Of a stretch of 64,000 nt of DNA, positions 59,087-64,000 are shown one piece after another; the first letter of the stretch is position 1; each line of letters opens with the position of its first letter. This stretch comes from Winogradskyella psychrotolerans. Its GTDB lineage: Bacteria; Bacteroidota; Bacteroidia; Flavobacteriales; Flavobacteriaceae. Made by a program: the position numbers and the translations under genes. Below the pieces are notes generated by a model, which was given only the letters and a program-made list of their open reading frames with translations, was not told the DNA's origin and made no database searches. The stretch is taken from positions 111,334-175,333 of the forward strand of contig NZ_JAHKPN010000026.1 in the NCBI RefSeq assembly GCF_018860545.1, given 5' to 3'.

Positions 59087-59216
59087 CACACATTTATGTA
59101 TAAGAATTGTTACGAGTTTGTAATGTTTGATTTTGCGAAGGAAAATCAAACATTACAAACACGCAACGACCTTTGATTAAGCACTAAATCGCAATTATTT
59201 TTATACGATGTTAGCG
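59087..59216. repeat. attC-like palindromic element A1
   Basis: About 130 bp, imperfectly palindromic. Left end ATTTATGTATAAGAATTGTTAC; right end GCAATTATTTTTATACGATG TTAGC. The interior holds a perfect 19-bp inverted repeat (59116-59134 and 59142-59160) with a 7-nt loop. The right end sits 27 bp from the stop of the leftward XRE gene, the same placement as in A2, A4 and A5. Confidence 0.6.
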
Positions 59217-59243
59217 GTTCGGCATTTTTTATACCTGTTTTTG

Positions 59244-59729
59244 TTATTCAATGTAATCAATCAATTCAATTTTAGAATTAAGAGCAAGAGCAATTTTAGA
59301 AAGTACATCTATACCAACAGAATAACGACCTTGTTCAATACGGCTAAGGTTTGCAGCATCGATATTAGCTAGTTGAGAAAGCTTTTTTGCTTCAATATTT
59401 TTTTCTTTTCGTAATTCCCGAATTCTAGCTCCAATTCTAATTCTTTCTTGGTTTAGGAAAATTCTTTCATCTTCTCTATCTCCTTTTCCTCCATTAATTG
59501 TTAGTCCTTCGTAATAAGTCATTTGTATCCAAATCCAATATTGCATTCCCATACCTGTATCATCTCCAATATTATCATTGAAATATTTTTCTAAATAATA
59601 AGCTAATCTTTCTGCATAGTATTGTTGATTTTGCTTAGGTGTTGAAAAAAGAGTTTTCCAAATAAACTTCTCTCCGTCTTGAGCAGTAACTTCGATAGTA
59701 AAGTCATCTGCAAATTTTGCTTGTATCAT
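59244..59729 (-). CDS. XRE-type HTH protein with unknown N-terminal domain
   Basis: I chose the ATG at 59729 (161 residues, MIQAKFADDFTIEV); the frame is open to 59819 but those residues lack sequence character. The N-terminal ~100 residues form an unrecognised domain with aromatic and acidic residues (YYAERLAYYLEKYF). The last ~60 residues are an XRE helix-turn-helix (RIRELRKEKNIEAKKLSQLA, IDAANLSRIEQGRYS). A TATATTTG -7 element lies 52 nt upstream. Such genes are typical cassette cargo in accessory arrays. Confidence 0.8.
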   Translation of the reverse strand: MIQAKFADDFTIEVTAQDGEKFIWKTLFSTPKQNQQYYAERLAYYLEKYFNDNIGDDTGMGMQYWIWIQMTYYEGLTINGGKGDREDERIFLNQERIRIGARIRELRKEKNIEAKKLSQLANIDAANLSRIEQGRYSVGIDVLSKIALALNSKIELIDYIE

Positions 59730-59780
59730 AATTATATTACCGTATTTATCGTGTTGCCGCCACTTTTTAATATTATTAAG

Positions 59781-59788
59781 CAAATATA
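59781..59788 (-). promoter_or_regulatory. Candidate -7 element for the XRE gene
   Basis: Reads TATATTTG on the minus strand (TAnnTTTG), 52 nt upstream of the ATG at 59729. Confidence 0.4.
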
Positions 59789-59828
59789 AAAATAAATTAA
59801 TAATTGGCATATTTGCCAATTGTTAATT

Positions 59829-60062
59829 TTAATAGATTCGAATAACCATCCTATCTTCTTTATCGATTGACCATTGTACTTGCCAAGTTCTTCCGTCTAT
59901 TTGGTCGAGTAGGATGAAATTATAAATGTTTTTAGTTGAAAATAATCTATAAACAACACTACTATCTGTAGAAATATTTTGTATTGGTGTTTCTGAAGTA
60001 TTTTGAGCGATTGAAATAGTTGTTAAAAATGTGAAAGTCAATGTGGCTAATATCGTTTTCAT
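59829..60062 (-). CDS. Small secreted protein of unknown function
   Basis: A 77-residue protein with a clear signal peptide (LATLTFTFLTTISIAQ) and a ~55-residue mature part (TWQVQWSIDKEDRMVIRIY at the end). I recognise no family. It shares a cassette unit with the XRE gene, 99 bp upstream of it on the same strand. The 268 bp before its start hold no recognised gene. Confidence 0.65.
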   Translation of the reverse strand: MKTILATLTFTFLTTISIAQNTSETPIQNISTDSSVVYRLFSTKNIYNFILLDQIDGRTWQVQWSIDKEDRMVIRIY

Positions 60063-60330
60063 AATATTAAAATTTAATCTTTTTTTTATTTAGTTTTGTT
60101 TATTTGCTGACGCACAACTTGTTATAAAAGTACAGCCACTCACGTTATCCCTTTTTTAATTCCAGATAACAAAAACTATAGCACTCCATTCTTAGTTTAT
60201 AAAACTACGCAATACTTTGCAAAGTTTAGTACGTGACTTTACGTACATTTTGATAAAAATAAGGTAGTTATGAGACTTATGGTTACTGTTTTCCGTAATG
60301 CTATAAAAAAAACTAAGCGGTTGCTGAGCA

Positions 60331-60578
60331 TTTTAGATGGTGGTTGTTGGCGTTGGGTGGTTTTTGAAGTTCTCTAAGTGCTGTATACGATCATTGTAAA
60401 TAGATTGATGCTTGATTGTGATGCTTCTCGATACATGCCGACAAAAAAGTCGGCACACTCGACATGACGGTGTTGTTTCGGTTTATATGTGTTGGTAAAT
60501 ATTTGACAGATAGAACTTCTGAGAGGATTTTGGTAAGTAGGCTAGGACTAGCACTACGTTATATGCGGTGTTGTAGCA
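60331..60578. repeat. attC-like palindromic element A2 (long form)
   Basis: About 250 bp, closely related to A4 at an offset of 1920 bp. Shared blocks include GCGTTGGGTGG, TTTTTGAAGTTCTCTAAGTG and CATTGTAAATAGATTGATGC. It contains the hairpin TGCCGAC/GTCGGCA near 60435-60455 and ends with ACTAGCACTACGTTATATGC then GGTGTTG, 8 bp before the stop of the next leftward gene. Left boundary uncertain; similarity to a CACAACTTGTTATAAAAG segment near 60113 suggests it may be longer. Confidence 0.6.
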
Positions 60579-60585
60579 CGTTTTT

Positions 60586-61104
60586 TTATTCATTGATTAA
60601 CTGTTCAGCTTTTCTGATAATTCTAGCATATTTTTCCAGTTCGTAAGAGATATTTTTTTTCTCAGATGGTTCTCCAGAAATTATTAATTCTCTTTGTTTT
60701 TTTTTCCAGTTGGTTATGTATGAAACAGCTCGAAAATTCTCTTCGATGTCAATACTGTAACCTTTTATTTTTGCAATAGAATCAGTAAGAAAGAAATACG
60801 TGTTTTCATATTCAATTATTTTAATTGGCTTATTTGCGACTAAATAGATTTCCGATTTTATTTCTCCATAATCAACATTCATTTCTTGGACTATTTTAAA
60901 TATTCGATTTTCTTTATACCAAACTTTTAATTTAGTTTCGTTAGTCAAGTCAAAATTTGATTCGATTAATTCAGTGTCAGAATTGATTGATTTTGATTGT
61001 TTATCAATTTCAGTCATTTTGTTATCTTGTCCAAAAACAAAAAATCCAATTAGGGTCAATATGATTACGAAAGTTTTTTTCAAAATGTTATACGTTGTTG
61101 TCAA
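60586..61104 (-). CDS. Secreted protein of unknown function
   Basis: A 172-residue exported protein. The ATG at 61104 overlaps a half-site of the cassette element; the signal itself (LKKTFVIILTLIGFFVFGQ) could also be reached from a TTG a few codons downstream, so the start is uncertain. The mature region is mixed alpha/beta with no recognised domain (KIKGYSIDIEENFRAVSYI). It is the sole gene between A2 and A3, and its stop lies 8 bp from the conserved GGTGTTG of A2. Confidence 0.7.
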   Translation of the reverse strand: MTTTYNILKKTFVIILTLIGFFVFGQDNKMTEIDKQSKSINSDTELIESNFDLTNETKLKVWYKENRIFKIVQEMNVDYGEIKSEIYLVANKPIKIIEYENTYFFLTDSIAKIKGYSIDIEENFRAVSYITNWKKKQRELIISGEPSEKKNISYELEKYARIIRKAEQLINE

Positions 61105-61107
61105 CTG
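61085..61107. repeat. attC-like half-site A3
   Basis: AATGTTATACGTTGTTGTC matches only the conserved right end of the family and lies 3 bp from the stop of the leftward TetR gene. The remainder of the element is missing, and the site overlaps the first codons of the neighbouring secreted-protein gene. Confidence 0.4.
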
Positions 61108-61110
61108 GCT

Positions 61111-61707
61111 TTATTCACTTCGGTCAATTGAAATTCCTTTTAGAAGAAGTTCCATTCCCCATTTTAATAGTTTTTTAGATTGCTCATTGTTTAATCCGCA
61201 AACATCTTTCGTTACAATAAGTGGTTCAACCCCCATTAGAACAGTAAATAAGTTTTGAATATTTTTGATTTCCGTTTTTGTTAGGTTAGTTTCTTCCAAC
61301 ACCATTTTAAGCGTTTTACTCCTTCTTGCGCCTCTTTTGTTATGTTGAGAATCAGAAGTAAGTACAATACTTAAGTAATTCCTAAATGCATTTTCGTTGT
61401 CAAGAGCAAGATTATTATAGTATTCTTGTACACCCAAGAGTTTATCCTTTATTTCCAAACCCTGTAAATTTTCATATATGGTTTTCGGGCTTTTTGTGTT
61501 GATGTCTATTCCTGCTTCGGCAGACAATAGGTCAATATTAGAGTAATATCGATATATCGTTGCCCTTGAAACCCCTGCTTTTTCAGCCACATCTTCAAGT
61601 GTGAATTTTTCACCATAATTCATAAGCTCTTGGGTGCTGGATAGTATTTTTTCCCGGGTTTCTTGTTTTTGCTTTACTCTTCCTTTTTTTAAATACTCAT
61701 TTTTCAT
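61111..61707 (-). CDS. TetR-family transcriptional regulator
   Basis: A 198-residue repressor-type regulator. The N-terminal helix-turn-helix is clear (TLEDVAEKAGVSRATIYRYY, about residues 35-58); the rest is the helical ligand/dimer domain. It is divergent from a cupin gene with about 70 bp between starts, and a 20-bp sequence occurs directly upstream of both starts. The pair therefore looks self-contained: a regulator and its target travelling as one cassette. Confidence 0.88.
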   Translation of the reverse strand: MKNEYLKKGRVKQKQETREKILSSTQELMNYGEKFTLEDVAEKAGVSRATIYRYYSNIDLLSAEAGIDINTKSPKTIYENLQGLEIKDKLLGVQEYYNNLALDNENAFRNYLSIVLTSDSQHNKRGARRSKTLKMVLEETNLTKTEIKNIQNLFTVLMGVEPLIVTKDVCGLNNEQSKKLLKWGMELLLKGISIDRSE

Positions 61708-61728
61708 AAGACAAATATCTTATAAAAT
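61706..61728. promoter_or_regulatory. Operator candidate before the TetR gene
   Basis: AGACAAATATCTTATAAAAT at 61709-61728 matches the copy at 61762-61781 at 19 of 20 positions. It contains the inverted repeat ATAAGA (61706-61711) and TCTTAT (61718-61723), and touches the TetR start codon. Confidence 0.6.
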
Positions 61729-61761
61729 TTGTAAAATTCAAAAATACCTTTTATGTTTGTG

Positions 61762-61781
61762 AGACAAAAATCTTATAAAAT
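61762..61781. promoter_or_regulatory. Operator candidate before the cupin gene
   Basis: AGACAAAAATCTTATAAAAT is a direct repeat of the TetR-side copy and overlaps the cupin start (ATG 61780). Binding would block the cupin gene's initiation region. Confidence 0.6.
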
Positions 61782-62214
61782 GAATAGTAATACAACAAAA
61801 TGGGTGCTTGGACACAAAATAACACCTTATGAAACAACAGGGGATTACGATTTAATGATGGGTGAAACACCCGCAATGGTGCAAGGTCCGCCACCACACT
61901 TACACCATTCTTTCAAAGAGGTATTTTTGATGGTAGAAGGCGAAATGGAATTTATGGTTAACGGTGAAATAAAAGTTTGTAAAGCGGGGGAATCAATTGA
62001 TATTCCACCTGAAACATTGCATACATTCGGTAACAAGTCCAATAGGCCTTGTAAATGGATAAACATTCATAGTCCGAAAGGTTTCCGCAATTTTTTTGAA
62101 ACATTAGGGGTTTCTATTAACGACCTAAACGCTCAAGAAAAGTCAGTAGCACCCGAAATTATTCAAGAGGTAATAAAAACAGCGGGCGATTATGATATGA
62201 TAATTAAAATGTAG
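61780..62214 (+). CDS. Cupin-domain protein
   Basis: A 144-residue single-domain cupin. I chose the ATG at 61780; an in-frame ATG at 61753 would put the operator repeat inside the gene. The metal ligands are His40, His42 and Glu47 (PPHLHHSFKEVF) and His81 (ETLHTFGN). Cupins bind iron, manganese or zinc and act as oxygenases, isomerases or binding proteins; no reaction is supported. It is the only rightward gene in the array and is divergent from its likely TetR regulator. Confidence 0.88.
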   Translation: MNSNTTKWVLGHKITPYETTGDYDLMMGETPAMVQGPPPHLHHSFKEVFLMVEGEMEFMVNGEIKVCKAGESIDIPPETLHTFGNKSNRPCKWINIHSPKGFRNFFETLGVSINDLNAQEKSVAPEIIQEVIKTAGDYDMIIKM

Positions 62215-62250
62215 TTTCATTATCAGCTTGTTGCCAACTTTTGCAGAGAG

Positions 62251-62525
62251 TTTTAGGTGGTGGTTTTAGGCGTTGGGTGGTTTTTGAAGTTCTCTAAGTG
62301 ACGTGTATGGTCATTGTAAATAGATTGATGCTTGGTTGTGATGCTTCTCGATACATTAAGACAAAAAGGTCGGGACACTCGAAGTGACGGTGTGGGAGGG
62401 TTTTATAGGCGTTGGTATATAAGTTACAGATAGATCCGAGCGCAGCGAATTGGTGAAGCACTATTCTGTGAGGATTTTGGTAAGTAGGAGAGGACTAGCT
62501 ATAAATTATATGCGGTGTTGTAAAC
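62251..62525. repeat. attC-like palindromic element A4 (long form)
   Basis: Matches A2 with an extra ~26 bp near 62437-62465 (GATCCGAGCGCAGCGAATTG). It ends AGCTATAAATTATATGCGG then TGTTGTAAAC, 5 bp before the repaired stop of the frameshifted gene. The 315-bp gap after the cupin stop is almost entirely this element. Confidence 0.6.
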
Positions 62526-62529
62526 AGTT

Positions 62530-63169
62530 TTATTCGCAAATTAAATTGTAATCGTTGACTAATTCAATAATATCGATTTCTTCATAAAGGTCTTCTTTTA
62601 AGTACTCAGTCAGATTTTTACAATCTGAAAAATATTTGAGAGCTCTGTTTTTTAAAATCGCTTAAGGAATAATGAGATATTAATGGTGTTAGTTTTGTTT
62701 CGTCTTCTCTAATGACATAAAATTCTTGTTCTTCTTCATAATGATATTTAAAAACATCCACATCCGAGTTTGGATTATAAGGATGGTCAATAATTTTTTC
62801 TTTGTGTTCAATAGCTACAGTTCTAGTGTATAACTTTACCTTTCCATCAAGTAATAATTTAAAAATTCTATATTTTCGTTTTTTTAATGGTGCATATTCA
62901 TAATATCCAGGATTTGCATCATAAGTGTTAAATATGATTTTTTTCACTTGCGATTTGTCATAGCTATTGACATATCCTTGCATATCTTCTTTAAACTCAA
63001 CTTCTGATTTTCCTAATGAAACCAATCTAGCAACATTCATTGGAATCTGTATAAATCCAACTAATGAATCTCCATTCTTTAAAATTAGTTGACCTGAAGT
63101 CCATTCATATTGAGCATAACTTAAAAAACAATTTAGTAATAAAAATGTTAAAGTTAACCTTGTTTTCAT
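62530..63169 (-). pseudogene. Secreted protein gene with a probable 1-bp frameshift near its 3' end
   Basis: The intact frame (62618-63169, 183 residues) has a signal peptide (LTFLLLNCFLSYAQ) and an unrecognised mixed-fold body (LILKNGDSLVGFIQIP, YEYAPLKKRKYRIFKLLLDG). After SDFKK it goes out of frame at an AAAAAA run. Dropping one A restores FKNRALKYFSDCKNL and then TEYLKEDLYEEIDIIEL to a stop at 62530, right beside the A4 right end, where every other cassette stop lies. A sequencing error in the homopolymer is the alternative. Confidence 0.7.
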
Positions 63170-63186
63170 TGGTAAGTTAGTTGTTT

Positions 63187-63317
63187 ACAACGTTTATGTA
63201 TAAGAATAGTTGCGTGTTTATGTGCGAGGATTTTCCGAAGGAAAATCAGAAGCTAGCAAACAAAGCAACTCACATTGGTTAAGCTAAAACTAGCAATTTT
63301 TTATATGCGGTGTTAGC
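63187..63317. repeat. attC-like palindromic element A5
   Basis: About 131 bp. Left end ACAACGTTTATGTATAAGA and right end TTTTATATGCGGTGTTAGC are imperfect complements; GTTGCGTG pairs with a later CAAAGCAAC. The interior hairpin is GATTTTCC/GGAAAATC (63229-63236 and 63240-63247) with a GAA loop. It lies 10 bp from the stop of the leftward NTF2-like gene. Confidence 0.65.
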
Positions 63318-63326
63318 AAAAGTTTT

Positions 63327-63839
63327 TTATTCCTTATTCAAAAATTCAGTTACTAAATTATTCTTTTCAAATTCCATTTCGCAAGTCCAACTGTCTATAA
63401 ACCATCTTCCATTTTCATAATGAAGTTGAACGCTATTTAGTCCTCTAATATTTGATTCAGTTTTTAGGTCAGTTCGTATTTCAAATGCACTCCAAACTTG
63501 CGCAATATTTCCAAACTTACTAACTACTCGTTTCAGTTCCTTTTCATAAAAATCCTCTTTTGGTGATAATCCAATTGGTATATATTCTGCCTCCAAAGAA
63601 TGAGTTTCCGCTTTTCCATTTTCATCAATTCTTGTAATAAAAGCATTTTTTGAATGAATAAAACTATCTCTTTCAAACTCCCAAGGTTCACTACTCGAGC
63701 CAGAAACAACATCATAATACGCATTCATTATCGCATCTACTGATTTTACGTCTTTTGCGTATTTGTCATTATTAGTTTGTCCAAAAATTGAATTACAAGC
63801 GAAAATTATGCTAATTGATGTAAGTATTATTTTGTTCAT
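63327..63839 (-). CDS. Secreted NTF2/SnoaL-like protein
   Basis: A 170-residue exported protein (signal ending SIFGQ). The body has the cone-shaped NTF2/SnoaL pattern: an early helix (SVDAIMNAYYDVVSG), a central strand pair (IAQVWSAFEIRTD) and a final strand pair (SVQLHYENGRWFIDSWTCE). Such domains are enzymes or binding pockets; no ligand is evident. It is the single gene between A5 and A6. Confidence 0.78.
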   Translation of the reverse strand: MNKIILTSISIIFACNSIFGQTNNDKYAKDVKSVDAIMNAYYDVVSGSSSEPWEFERDSFIHSKNAFITRIDENGKAETHSLEAEYIPIGLSPKEDFYEKELKRVVSKFGNIAQVWSAFEIRTDLKTESNIRGLNSVQLHYENGRWFIDSWTCEMEFEKNNLVTEFLNKE

Positions 63840-63860
63840 ATCGTTTGGTTTTTAAATTTT

Positions 63861-63992
63861 TGTTAACGGTTTTGTGTATGATTTCGTTGCGTGTTTAAGC
63901 ACTAAAGTTAGCTAACAAATCACAGATAGAAAATTCCAGCGGAATTTTCGTAAGTAAGCTATAACTAGCAATGAATTATACACATCTTAAGT
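63861..63992. repeat. attC-like palindromic element A6 at the window edge
   Basis: Left end GTTAACGGTTTTGTGTATGA; right end GCAATGAATTATACACATC; both contain GTGTAT/ATACAC. The interior hairpin is GAAAATTCC/GGAATTTTC (63929-63937 and 63941-63949). GTAAGTAAGCTATAACTAGC at 63950-63969 is shared with A2 (GTAAGTAGGCTAGGACTAGC), confirming kinship. The array may continue beyond the window. Confidence 0.6.
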
Positions 63993-64000
63993 TTGATTTC

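Noticed and set aside
60464..60646. Plus-strand open frame inside element A2
   Set aside because: It lies within repeat DNA, crosses the 3' end of the leftward secreted-protein gene and is not kept in the second copy (A4).
61753..61779. Upstream ATG for the cupin gene
   Set aside because: It would make the operator repeat coding, and the nine extra residues are just the translated repeat.
59087..63992. CRISPR array
   Set aside because: The repeats are long, diverged palindromes separated by genes of variable size; there are no short identical repeats with uniform spacers and no cas genes.
59087..63992. Insertion sequence remnants
   Set aside because: No transposase fragment, no consistent short target duplication; conserved ends always face gene stops rather than enclosing one element body.

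Overview
The window looks like a chromosomal segment of a marine-type member of the Flavobacteriaceae (Bacteroidota). The reasons are: AT-rich DNA; promoter -7 elements of the form TAnnTTTG in front of many genes; two large exported proteins with type IX secretion C-terminal sorting domains; a SusC-like TonB-dependent receptor; many short lipoproteins with a Cys lipobox; and a bacillithiol gene (bshC). No rRNA, tRNA, CRISPR array, transposase or integrase was recognised. Genus and species cannot be fixed from this sequence alone.

Layout. 0.2-2.4 kb: tandem paralogous serine-hydrolase lipoproteins, then rimO. 3.8-10.4 kb: an aldo/keto reductase and a compact zinc-homeostasis cluster (TonB receptor, glyoxalase-fold protein, GTP cyclohydrolase FolE, MerC-like protein, COG0523 GTPase) diverging from a Zur/Fur-type repressor, whose promoter carries two matching dyads. 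10.5-16.7 kb: peroxiredoxin-like protein, M16 and M14 peptidases. 16.9-20 kb: bshC coupled to a PLP decarboxylase. 20.2-25.3 kb: a 1716-residue sugar dehydrogenase / cytochrome c / ricin / Ig-like / T9SS fusion. 25.6-34 kb: housekeeping genes (guaA, LysM receptor-like protein, pyrG, yidC). 34-45 kb: GNAT, fasciclin lipoprotein, mnmA, a T9SS subtilisin coupled to a nitronate-monooxygenase-like enzyme, a cation/proton antiporter, a MATE pump and a PAP2 phosphatase. 45-48 kb: a three-gene envelope glycosylation operon (GT2, duplicated LAB_N protein, GT39/ArnT-like). 50-52.8 kb: an ECF sigma factor operon with a putative membrane regulator and an exported repeat protein. 52.8-58.7 kb: a beta-lactamase-TPR lipoprotein, an M23 peptidase without signal peptide, an amino acid permease and an S9 peptidase.

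The last 5 kb (59.1-64.0 kb) differ in kind. Five short gene units are separated by six related imperfect palindromes. Most share a right arm ending TTATAYRCGGTGTTRNC, placed next to the 3' end of a leftward gene. This resembles a gene-cassette array with attC-like folded sites but no integrase in view (CALIN-like), and is the best candidate here for an undescribed mobile system. Its cargo is an XRE regulator with a small secreted protein, secreted proteins of unknown function, a divergent TetR/cupin pair with matched operators, and an NTF2-like secreted protein. One cargo gene is frameshifted.

Other observations: three genes (guaA, the Zur-like gene and the MATE gene) have a -7 element only 3-4 nt before the ATG, predicting leaderless mRNAs; the sigma factor's conserved N-terminus continues upstream of its first ATG with no standard start codon in frame; and a small frameshifted gene lies at 48.8-49.0 kb.
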